A stretch of DNA of 13,857 nt from positions 1-13,857 of the forward strand of contig DATCPY010000078.1 of NCBI GenBank assembly GCA_036569845.1, given 5' to 3'. Made by a program: the position numbers and the translations under genes. Within the stretch, counting starts at the first letter, position 1, and each line of letters opens with the position of its first letter. The DNA comes from UBA4735 sp036569845 (GTDB taxonomy: Bacteria > Chloroflexota > Limnocylindria > P2-11E). The notes below the pieces were generated by a model. The model ran no database searches, was not told where the DNA came from, and worked only from the letters and a program-made list of their open reading frames with translations. Below are positions 7,214 through 13,264 of the stretch, piece by piece.

Positions 7214-7981
7214 CTAGCGGATGCCCGCGACCCCCAAGAGGCCGGGGAGGATCGAGCCGAAGAACGTCCCGGCGATGGCCGCGCCCGCGACCAGCACGAG
7301 GATCTCGAGCCCGGAGATGATCGGATTCCGTTTCGTGAGCCGCGCCTTCCACACCCCGACGCCGAACATCACGACCGCCGAGAGCGCGATCGAGATCCAG
7401 AGTGCGGACCGCACGGGTAGGAGGAAATACGGGACCAGGGGCACGAGCGCCGCGACGAAGAACGCGCCAGCCAGGATGAGCGCGCCCTGCAGCGGCGACC
7501 CGCCCTCCTCGATGGTGAGACCGAGCTCCTTCTCGACCATCGTGCGAAGAAGGACATTCGGATGCCGGGCGAGCTCGGCCGCGATCCGTCGCGACGCGTC
7601 CTCCGACATGCCTTCGCGCTCGAACATGTAGGCGACCTCGGCCTCGGCCTCCCCCGGCCGCTCCGCGACCTCAGCCCGTTCGGCCGCGATCTGGGCCAGG
7701 AAGATCTCCCGCTGGCTCTTCGACGACATGAATTCGCCGGCGCCCATCGAGAAGACCTCCGCCAGGGTCGCCGCGATGCCGCTGATGAGGACGGTGTACG
7801 TGTCGCTCGACGCCGCGGCGACGACGCTCACGACCGCGAGGATGCTCGTCACGCCGTCCTGCAGACCGAACACGACCTCGCGGACCTCGGCGAGGAGGTT
7901 CGCCTCCTTGCGCTCGTCTTCGAGGTGTGCCTTGACCCACGCCTTGTCGTGGAATGGACGTTCCGCCGTCGACTGCTCCAT
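7214..7981 (-). CDS. VIT1/CCC1-family Fe2+/Mn2+ transporter
   Basis: The product is 255 aa. ATG 7981 overlaps the rhodanese stop by one base (TGATG). The longer open frame upstream lies inside the rhodanese gene. TM1 is at about 34-57 with the family motif VREVVFGLQDG, and TM2 at about 62-85 with LAEVFSMGAGEFMSSKSQ. A charged cytosolic helical segment spans about 88-160 with many Glu residues (AERAEVAERPGEAEAEV, MVEKELGL). TM3 to TM5 fill 165-252. Asp42, Met79 and nearby Glu residues match, as I recall, positions essential for transport in the eukaryotic iron transporter VIT1, and the Glu-rich helices form its metal-binding hub. The expected role is H+-coupled export of ferrous iron or manganese from the cytoplasm. 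Length and architecture are typical; the metal cannot be assigned from sequence. Confidence 0.9.
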   Translation of the reverse strand: MEQSTAERPFHDKAWVKAHLEDERKEANLLAEVREVVFGLQDGVTSILAVVSVVAAASSDTYTVLISGIAATLAEVFSMGAGEFMSSKSQREIFLAQIAAERAEVAERPGEAEAEVAYMFEREGMSEDASRRIAAELARHPNVLLRTMVEKELGLTIEEGGSPLQGALILAGAFFVAALVPLVPYFLLPVRSALWISIALSAVVMFGVGVWKARLTKRNPIISGLEILVLVAGAAIAGTFFGSILPGLLGVAGIR

Positions 7982-8295
7982 CAGATGACCCGGCCCGGTC
8001 CGCCGCCGTCCGCCTCGAGCGGCAGGCCGGCGCCGCGCCACGCCGTGACGCCACCCTCGAGGTTCTCGACCGCGTATCCAAGCGTTCGCAAGCCGCGAGC
8101 CGCGGCCTCGCTCCGATTCCCGTGCCGGCAGATGGCGAGGATGGTCTTGTCCTTCGGCACCTCGGCCAGGCGGCTACGCAGCTCGCCGAGCGGGACATGC
8201 TGCGAGCCCGCGATGTGCCCGGCCTGCCATTCGTCGGGCTCACGCACGTCGAGCAGGTGGAGGTCCGTGCGCGCCCTCGCGTCCTCGGGGGTCAT
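7981..8295 (-). CDS. Single-domain rhodanese-like sulfurtransferase
   Basis: The product is 104 aa: one complete rhodanese domain with LLDVREPDEWQAGHI at about 14-28 and the active-site loop CRHGNRS, Cys56 being the persulfide-carrying residue. The C-terminal GGVTAWRGAGLPL is the usual end of the fold. It is cytoplasmic, with no signal peptide. Rhodaneses move sulfane sulfur between thiosulfate, persulfides and acceptors such as thiols or Fe-S assembly proteins; the acceptor here is unknown. The stop shares one base with the start of the VIT transporter, so the two proteins are probably made together. No ribosome site precedes ATG 8295. CAGAAT lies 7 bases upstream, compatible with a leaderless start. 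The last 12 residues are Gly-rich and variable. Confidence 0.9.
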   Translation of the reverse strand: MTPEDARARTDLHLLDVREPDEWQAGHIAGSQHVPLGELRSRLAEVPKDKTILAICRHGNRSEAAARGLRTLGYAVENLEGGVTAWRGAGLPLEADGGGPGRVI

Positions 8296-8302
8296 AGCAA
8301 GA

Positions 8303-8308
8303 ATTCTG
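8303..8308 (-). promoter_or_regulatory. Weak candidate -10 element for the rhodanese-VIT genes
   Basis: The minus strand reads CAGAAT, then 7 bases, then ATG 8295. It matches the -10 consensus at 4 of 6 positions. The position where a -35 would fall (8326-8331, GAACAT) is not consensus and coincides with the first unit of the tandem repeat, so an activator might be needed if this promoter is real. Confidence 0.3.
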
Positions 8309-8325
8309 CGTCAGGCTGGCCGGCC

Positions 8326-8362
8326 ATGTTCCCCCCAATGTTCCCCCCAATGTTCCCCTTGG
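8326..8362. repeat. Tandem 12-bp repeat, two perfect units and a diverged third
   Basis: ATGTTCCCCCCA occurs at 8326-8337 and again at 8338-8349. A third unit at 8350-8362 begins ATGTTCCCC and then diverges to TTGG. The array lies in the 141-bp divergent region between the rhodanese start (8295) and the winged-helix start (8437). The 12-bp period is close to one DNA helical turn, which suits stacked protein-binding sites, but replication slippage is an alternative. Confidence 0.75.
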
Positions 8363-8436
8363 AGCGCCTCGAGCCCGTTCCCGAAACGCCATACTGCGTG
8401 GAGGACGCCGTCAAGGAGCGCTAAGGGAGGGACCGC

Positions 8437-9318
8437 ATGCGCGAGCCGTATCCGCTGGCGCTCATCCCCCTCTTCCCACAGTTCCTCCAGCGTCGCCGCG
8501 CGAAGAGCGACTTCACCTTGCGGGCCATGGAACGCCTCGGGCTGGACCGCCCCGCGTATTTCTTCGCGATGGATCTCGGCATCCAGGATCCGCGTGGCGC
8601 GCTGCCGAAGGACGTCGGCAACAGCGCCTATCGCACGACCGATGCGCAGCTCGCCACGGTCGCGGCGGCCGGCGAGTCGGTCGGGCTGCTCGTGTGGCGC
8701 GATGGCCGCTGGTCGCTCACCGACAAGGGCAAGATCGCGCTCGCTGAGCTGCGGAACGCGATGGAGGCCTACTACGGCTCGTTGTCGCCGATCGACCCCG
8801 CCGAGATCAAGCGGCTTGCGACGCTCTTGGACGACGCGCGCGCGGCGGTGGTGGCGTCGAGCGACCCGAAGACCCGCGAGCACACCCCACGCGGCGCCCG
8901 GTATCGGTGGACGGAGCCGGCCTCAGCGATGGCCCGGCTCGACGCGGCGATCTACGGCCTCTGGCAGTTCCGGGACGACTGCCACACGCAGGCCTGGCGC
9001 GACGCCGGTCTCGCCGGGCCCGCGATGCATCTGTTCACCGCCATCTGGAACAAGGACGCGACGACGGACGACGATCTGGTCGCGAAGGTCGGGACCCAGC
9101 GACCGGAGGACGTGCGCGCCGGGCTGCAACAGCTCCGCGCCGATGGGCTCGCTGCCACCGGGCCCGAGCTTGCGCTCACCGCGAAGGGCGCGACGCTGCG
9201 CGAGCGCATCGAGGGCGAGACCGACCGCTATTTCTTCGCGCCGTGGCCCGATCCTGTGAGTGCGCAGAGCGACTGGCTGACCGAGCGCTTGGCGGCGGTG
9301 AACGCGGCACTCGCCTAG
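8437..9318 (+). CDS. Tandem winged-helix (MarR/SCO6745-like) protein
   Basis: The product is 293 aa. The start is fixed by AAGGGAGG lying 6 bases before ATG 8437. Two winged-helix-like segments are visible. The first, at about 30-108, has wing and helix signature WRDGRWSLTDKGK. The second, at about 195-265, ends in LTAKGATLRERIEGETDRYFFAPW, very like the C-terminal wing of actinobacterial SCO6745-type proteins. Between them lies a helical segment with MARLDAAIYGLWQFRDDCHTQAWRDAGL, resembling the DinB-like or SCO6745 helical region and containing a conserved-looking His-x-x-Ala-Trp. There is no membrane segment or catalytic signature. It may be a transcription regulator, perhaps acting on the repeat array 75 bp upstream, or a ligand-binding relative that lost DNA binding. 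Family assignment is tentative; function is unknown. Confidence 0.7.
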   Translation: MREPYPLALIPLFPQFLQRRRAKSDFTLRAMERLGLDRPAYFFAMDLGIQDPRGALPKDVGNSAYRTTDAQLATVAAAGESVGLLVWRDGRWSLTDKGKIALAELRNAMEAYYGSLSPIDPAEIKRLATLLDDARAAVVASSDPKTREHTPRGARYRWTEPASAMARLDAAIYGLWQFRDDCHTQAWRDAGLAGPAMHLFTAIWNKDATTDDDLVAKVGTQRPEDVRAGLQQLRADGLAATGPELALTAKGATLRERIEGETDRYFFAPWPDPVSAQSDWLTERLAAVNAALA

Positions 9319-9326
9319 GAACGCGC

Positions 9327-9360
9327 TTGTCACGATCGTTACGTCTGGCACCGATATTGC
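9327..9360 (+). promoter_or_regulatory. Candidate promoter/operator of the response regulator
   Basis: TTGTCA at 9327-9332 resembles a -35 box, and GATATT at 9353-9358 is the best -10-like hexamer, though 20 bases apart. Between them lies the near-palindrome GTCACGATCGTTAC (9329-9342), one mismatched pair around a perfect 8-bp core ACGATCGT. Its position over the promoter would suit an operator, possibly for autoregulation. The evidence is by pattern only. Confidence 0.35.
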
Positions 9361-9375
9361 CAACCTCTTTGGTCG

Positions 9376-10137
9376 ATGGCGATCGCCAACCCTGGGACCG
9401 CGGCGGAGCGCAGCGTCACCCACGACGCGCGCATCTTGGTCGTGGACGACGAATCGGACATCGCGAACCTCCTCGGCACCGTCCTGCGAGAGGAGGGATT
9501 CTCCGTTCGCGTCGTCACGGACTCCCGGCAGGCGCTCGAGGTGTTCAACAGCTTCCGCCCTGATCTCGTGAGCCTCGACGTGATGATGCCGAGCGTGGAT
9601 GGGATCAGCCTCTGTCTGCAGCTCCGTAAGGAGACCGACGTCCCGATCCTCTTCGTGTCGGCGAAGAGCGACCCACCCGATCGCGTCGTCGGCCTCCGGA
9701 TCGGCGCGGACGATTACATGGGCAAGCCCTTCGACAACAACGAGCTCGTCGCGCGCGTGGAGGCGCTCCTCCGCCGGCGTTCCTACGCCGCGGTCGCCGA
9801 TCGCGATCGGCGCCAGCTGCGCTTCGGCCTCTTCATCATCGACCTCGGTAGCGTGCAGGCGATCCACGGCGACAACGCGCTCCCGCTCACCCCGACGGAG
9901 TTCAAGCTCCTGAAGACGCTCGGGGCGGAGCCGGGACGCGTGTTCACGCGTGACGACCTCCTGACCGGCGTGTGGGGCTACGAGCCCGGCAGCGATACCC
10001 GGCTGGTGGACGTGCATGTGGGCCGGCTGCGCAAGAAGCTCCAGGACGGCGGCGTGAACGAGGTCTCGATCGAAACGTCCCGCGGTTTCGGATACAAGCT
10101 GACGAAGACCAGCGAGGACGTCGCCGCCGCGTCCTAG
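9376..10137 (+). CDS. OmpR/PhoB-family response regulator without an adjacent kinase
   Basis: The product is 253 aa. The receiver domain occupies about 18-135, with acidic pocket Asp24/Asp25 (ILVVDDESD), phosphoacceptor Asp68 (VSLDVMMP), switch Ser95 and Lys117 (GADDYMGKPF), so every residue needed for phosphotransfer is present. A winged-helix effector at about 150-245 carries LTPTEFKLLKTL, the recognition region DTRLVDVHVGRLRKKLQ, and the final hairpin RGFGYKL. It should be a phosphorylation-controlled transcription regulator. No histidine kinase lies beside it: upstream is the winged-helix protein, and downstream a convergent gene only 6 bases away. No Shine-Dalgarno sequence precedes ATG 9376, and the first 17 residues are an unconserved-looking lead. 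The targets cannot be inferred. Confidence 0.93.
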   Translation: MAIANPGTAAERSVTHDARILVVDDESDIANLLGTVLREEGFSVRVVTDSRQALEVFNSFRPDLVSLDVMMPSVDGISLCLQLRKETDVPILFVSAKSDPPDRVVGLRIGADDYMGKPFDNNELVARVEALLRRRSYAAVADRDRRQLRFGLFIIDLGSVQAIHGDNALPLTPTEFKLLKTLGAEPGRVFTRDDLLTGVWGYEPGSDTRLVDVHVGRLRKKLQDGGVNEVSIETSRGFGYKLTKTSEDVAAAS

Positions 10138-10143
10138 CGAGGC

Positions 10144-11175
10144 TTATCCAGAGACGAGCGCCGCGCTCGGGCGCAGCGCATCGAGGTCGCGCATGAGTCG
10201 CCCGAACTGATCGAACGTCAAGGACTGCGGTCCATCCGATAGCGCGCGCTCGGGATCCGGATGCACCTCGATGATCAATCCGTCCGCGCCGGCGGCGACC
10301 GCCGCGCGCGCGAGGGGCGGTACGTACGACGCCTTCCCCGTTCCGTGGCTCGGGTCGACGATCACCGGCAGATGCGACAGCTCGTGGACGACCGCGACGG
10401 CCGAGATGTCGAGCACGTTGCGGGTCGCGGTCTCGCCGCCTGACGCCGGCAGCCCGCGCTCGCACAGCATCACGTTGCGGTTCCCTTCGCGAAGGATGTA
10501 CTCGGCGCAGAGCAGCCAGTTCTCGATCGTCGGGTACATCCCGCCGCGCTTCAGCAGCACCGGATGTCCGGAGCGGCCGACCTCGCGGAGGAGCGCGTAG
10601 TTCTGCATGTTCCGCGCGCCGATCTGCAGGATGTCGACGTACTTCGCGCAGAGCGCGACGTCGTGCGGGTCGAGGACCTCGGAGACGACGGGCATGCCGG
10701 TCTCGCGCTTCGCGCGGGCGAGGAGCTCGAGGCCCTCCTTCCCGAGGCCCTGGAAGTCGTACGGCGAGGTCCGCGGCTTGAACGCCCCGCCGCGCAGCAC
10801 CTGAGCGCCCGCGGCCTTCACCGCGTGCGCCGTCGACAAGAGCTGCTGCTCGCTCTCGACCGAGCACGGGCCGGCCATGACGACCATCGAGCCGCCGCCG
10901 ATCCTCAGGTCATCGATCTTCACGATCGTCGGATCGGGCTGGAACTCGCGCGAGGCGAGCTTGAATCGCTTGAGGACGGGCACGACGCGATCGACGGCCG
11001 GCAGCGACTGCAGCTGTTCCGCGAGGCGGGCCTTGTCGTCATCGAGGACGCCGATCGCCCCGATGACGCTGACCTCGCTGCCCGACAGATTCGCGCCGTA
11101 ACCGCGCTCGCGCAGCCGATCGACGACGTGGTCGACCTGCTCTTTCGTCGCGCCCTTACGCATGATGATGATCAC
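10144..11175 (-). CDS. aroF: 3-deoxy-7-phosphoheptulonate (DAHP) synthase, type I-beta, with variant active-site loops
   Basis: The product is 343 aa, starting GTG 11175 (MIIIMRKGATKEQV, the usual start of this class); an ATG at codon 5 is possible but would clip the first strand. An ACT-like/ferredoxin-like regulatory domain covers about 1-70, and the TIM-barrel synthase about 85-335. Hallmarks are AGPCSVES (Cys104), FKPRTSPYDFQG (Lys133), QIGARNMQN, LLKRG (Lys209), DPSHGTG (His277) and EVHPDPERALSDGPQSL (Glu303, Asp314). These give the PEP, erythrose-4-phosphate and metal sites. It catalyses the first step of the shikimate pathway in the cytoplasm, and the N-terminal domain is normally the aromatic-amino-acid feedback switch. 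Oddities: after LLKRG it reads GMYPTIEN, and after CERG it reads LPASGGETATRN where the family has IRTFE-x-ATRN, with small insertions. The enzyme may have altered specificity. No other shikimate genes are nearby. Confidence 0.88.
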   Translation of the reverse strand: MIIIMRKGATKEQVDHVVDRLRERGYGANLSGSEVSVIGAIGVLDDDKARLAEQLQSLPAVDRVVPVLKRFKLASREFQPDPTIVKIDDLRIGGGSMVVMAGPCSVESEQQLLSTAHAVKAAGAQVLRGGAFKPRTSPYDFQGLGKEGLELLARAKRETGMPVVSEVLDPHDVALCAKYVDILQIGARNMQNYALLREVGRSGHPVLLKRGGMYPTIENWLLCAEYILREGNRNVMLCERGLPASGGETATRNVLDISAVAVVHELSHLPVIVDPSHGTGKASYVPPLARAAVAAGADGLIIEVHPDPERALSDGPQSLTFDQFGRLMRDLDALRPSAALVSG

Positions 11176-11180
11176 GCGAA

Positions 11181-11187
11181 TATCGTA
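11181..11187. promoter_or_regulatory. Bidirectional overlapping -10 element serving two leaderless genes
   Basis: In the 17-bp gap (gcgaatatcgtacggtc) the plus strand reads TATCGT at 11181-11186, followed by exactly 6 bases and GTG 11193. The minus strand reads TACGAT at 11187-11182, followed by exactly 6 bases and GTG 11175. Both fit TANNNT, and the arrangement is mirror-symmetric about the heptamer TATCGTA. Neither gene has a ribosome site, so both transcripts probably begin at or next to the start codon. A weak -35-like TTGAAC for the minus direction lies at 11212-11207. Confidence 0.6.
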
Positions 11188-11192
11188 CGGTC

Positions 11193-11717
11193 GTGCCGCT
11201 CTACGCGTTCAAGGGAAAGTCGCCCCGCGTGCACGCGACGGCATTCGTTGCACCGACCGCGGTCATCATCGGCGACGTGACGCTGCATGAGCATTCGTCG
11301 GTGTGGTTCGGGACCGTCCTGCGTGGCGACATGGATCGGATCGAAATCGGCGCCCGCTCGAACGTGCAGGACAACGCGACGATCCACACCGATGAGAACG
11401 ACCCGACCATCGTGGGCGAGGACGTCACCATCGGGCACAACGCGCTCGTGCATTCGAGCGTGATCGAGAACAACGTGCTCATCGGCCAGGCCTCCGTGCT
11501 CGTCGGCGGCTGCGTGATCGGGACCGGTTCCATCGTCGGCGCGGGGGCGGTCGTGCGCGAGAAGATGACCGTGCCGCCACATTCGCTCGTGGTCGGCATC
11601 CCGGCGAAGGTCGTCCGCCAGGCCCGGCCCGAGGACGAACGCTGGACCGTGAAGGCCGCCGAGCACTACGTCGAGCTCGGTGCCTGGTACCGCGACAACC
11701 TCGAGAGCAGCACGTAG
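11193..11717 (+). CDS. Gamma-class carbonic anhydrase-like protein (left-handed beta-helix)
   Basis: The product is 174 aa starting at GTG 11193; there is no room for an earlier start. Hexapeptide repeats of a left-handed beta-helix run from about 18 to 135 (for example VIIGDV, IEIGAR, VTIGHN, VLIGQA, SIVGAG), followed by a C-terminal helix, as in trimeric gamma-CA family proteins. The zinc ligands expected of the family are present: His65 in NATIH, and His82 and His87 in VTIGHNALVH. Gln59 and Asp60 of the NVQDN motif are present as well. The predicted role is cytoplasmic CO2 hydration or a related zinc/iron-dependent reaction. Many homologues (YrdA, CaiE-like) have no proven anhydrase activity, so the reaction is uncertain. 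Its stop TAG overlaps the GTG of histidine ammonia-lyase by one base, implying coupled translation. Confidence 0.9.
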   Translation: MPLYAFKGKSPRVHATAFVAPTAVIIGDVTLHEHSSVWFGTVLRGDMDRIEIGARSNVQDNATIHTDENDPTIVGEDVTIGHNALVHSSVIENNVLIGQASVLVGGCVIGTGSIVGAGAVVREKMTVPPHSLVVGIPAKVVRQARPEDERWTVKAAEHYVELGAWYRDNLESST

Positions 11718-13255
11718 TGGCGACGCTGCGCATCGACGGCAACAGCCTGACGATCGCGGACGTCGTGAGCGTCGCCCGGCGCGAGACGCCGGTGGCCCTC
11801 GATCGGGCGGCGGAGCAGCTGGTGCGCGCGGCGGCGCGGCTGGTCGCCGAGTTCGCCGAGGGCGACGCGCCGATCTACGGCCTGAACACCGGATTCGGCG
11901 ACCTCTCGCAGGTCCGGATCCCGCGCGCGGATCTCGCGAAGCTGCAGCTCAACCTCCTGCGCAGCCACGCCGCCGGCGTCGGTGACCCGCTGCCGGCCGA
12001 CGTGACACGCGCGGTCCTCCTGCTGCGCGCGAACACCCTTGCCTCCGGGCGCTCCGGGGTGCGCCCGGAGACGATCGATCTCCTCCTCGACCTGCTCAAC
12101 CGCGGCGTGCTCCCGGTGATCCCGATGCACGGCAGCGTCGGTGCGTCCGGCGACCTCGCTCCGCTCGCGCATGCGGCGCTCGTCCTCGTCGGCGAGGGCG
12201 AGGCGACGTTCGAGGGCCGGCGCATGAGGGGCGCGGAGGCCTTGAAGCGGGCGGACCTGAAGCCTCTTGAGCTCGCGCCCAAAGAGGCGCTCGCGCTCAT
12301 CAACGGCACGCAGGTGATGAGCGCGATCGGCTGCCTCGCGCTGCACGACGCTGAGGTGCTGTGCACGACCGCGGACATCGTCGGCGCCCTCTCCGCCGAA
12401 GCGTTGCGCGCCACCGACGCGGCGTGGGACGCGGCGCTGAACGCCGAGCGGCCCCACCCGGGTCAGGAGATCGTCGCCGCGAATCTACGGCGCCTCGTGC
12501 ATGGCAGCCCGATCATCGCCTCGCATCGCGTTGGGGACCCGCGGGTCCAGGACCCCTACTCCATTCGGTGCATGCCGCAGGTCCACGGCGCGTCCCGCGA
12601 CGCGCTCGCGTATACGCGACGGGTGCTGGAGATCGAGATCAACAGCGTGACCGACAACCCGCTCGTCTTCGCCGAGGAGCACCGGATCGTCAGCGGTGGC
12701 AACTTCCACGGGCAGCCGGTCGCGATCGCCCTCGACCTCGCCACGATCGCGGTCGCCGAGCTCGCCGACATCAGCGAAAGCCGCATCGATCGGATGACCA
12801 ATGGCCACACCAGTGGCCTCCCGGCGTTCCTGTCACCGGATCCGGGACGGCATTCGGGCTTCATGGTCGCGCAGTACACCGCAGCTGCACTCGTCGCTGA
12901 GAACCGGCTGCGCGCGATGCCGGCGTCCGTCGAATCGATCCCGACATCGGCCGACATGGAGGACCACGTGAGCATGGGCGTGCACGCGGCCCACAAGCTC
13001 GCCGCGGTCGTCGCCAACACCCGGAACGTCCTCGCGATCGAGTCGCTCTGCGGCGCTCAGGGCCTGGACCTGCTCGGGATGACGAGCTCGGCTGCCGTCG
13101 AGGCGGCCCGGCGGGTCGTCCGCGAGCACGTGCCAAAGCTGGAGGCCGACCGGCCGCTGGGCCCGGACATTTCCACGATGTGCGATGTCATCACCCGCGA
13201 TCTGCTGGCGACCGCCGTTCGCCACGCCTCCGGCGAGGTCGACTCGGTCTCTTAA
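11717..13255 (+). CDS. hutH: Histidine ammonia-lyase
   Basis: The product is 512 aa, the normal length. The enzyme removes ammonia from L-histidine to give urocanate, the first step of histidine degradation. The MIO prosthetic group forms from Ala143-Ser144-Gly145 in GSVGASGDLAPLAH. Other active-site residues line up one position after the Pseudomonas enzyme as I remember it: Tyr54 (YGLNTGFG), His84 (SHAAG), Asn196 (LINGTQ), Tyr281 and Arg284 (VQDPYSIRCMPQVHG), Phe330 (GNFHG) and Glu415. His84 and Glu415 favour histidine over phenylalanine or tyrosine as substrate. One oddity is SADMEDHVSMG, where the family usually has SANQEDHVSM. The GTG start overlaps the preceding stop (TAGTG). No urocanase, imidazolonepropionase or other hut gene is nearby, so it is either a scattered pathway member or serves another use of urocanate or ammonia. 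Confidence 0.93.
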   Translation: MATLRIDGNSLTIADVVSVARRETPVALDRAAEQLVRAAARLVAEFAEGDAPIYGLNTGFGDLSQVRIPRADLAKLQLNLLRSHAAGVGDPLPADVTRAVLLLRANTLASGRSGVRPETIDLLLDLLNRGVLPVIPMHGSVGASGDLAPLAHAALVLVGEGEATFEGRRMRGAEALKRADLKPLELAPKEALALINGTQVMSAIGCLALHDAEVLCTTADIVGALSAEALRATDAAWDAALNAERPHPGQEIVAANLRRLVHGSPIIASHRVGDPRVQDPYSIRCMPQVHGASRDALAYTRRVLEIEINSVTDNPLVFAEEHRIVSGGNFHGQPVAIALDLATIAVAELADISESRIDRMTNGHTSGLPAFLSPDPGRHSGFMVAQYTAAALVAENRLRAMPASVESIPTSADMEDHVSMGVHAAHKLAAVVANTRNVLAIESLCGAQGLDLLGMTSSAAVEAARRVVREHVPKLEADRPLGPDISTMCDVITRDLLATAVRHASGEVDSVS

Positions 13256-13264
13256 CGGGGTTTC

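Noticed and set aside
6900..7352. N-terminal extension of the GT4 frame
   Set aside because: It overlaps the small acidic gene and the end of the VIT gene and has no resemblance to glycosyltransferases. GT4 proteins begin at the MRIAF-type strand.
8326..8362. CRISPR-like or iteron origin reading of the tandem repeat
   Set aside because: There are only three short units without spacers, no cas or replication genes, and no AT-rich melting region.
7562..9259. 565-codon plus-strand open frame
   Set aside because: It runs antisense to VIT and rhodanese, then out of frame through the winged-helix gene. Its translation is a low-quality Arg/Ser/Pro mixture, and the real genes on both strands are recognisable families.
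8923..10017. 364-codon minus-strand open frame
   Set aside because: It is antisense to the winged-helix protein and the response regulator, both well supported. Its composition is typical of a GC-rich shadow frame.
11717..13255. Phenylalanine or tyrosine ammonia-lyase/aminomutase instead of HutH
   Set aside because: SHAAG with His84, the VQDPYSIRC region and Glu415 match histidine-specific enzymes. The unusual Met414 is recorded as a finding but does not point to PAL or TAL.
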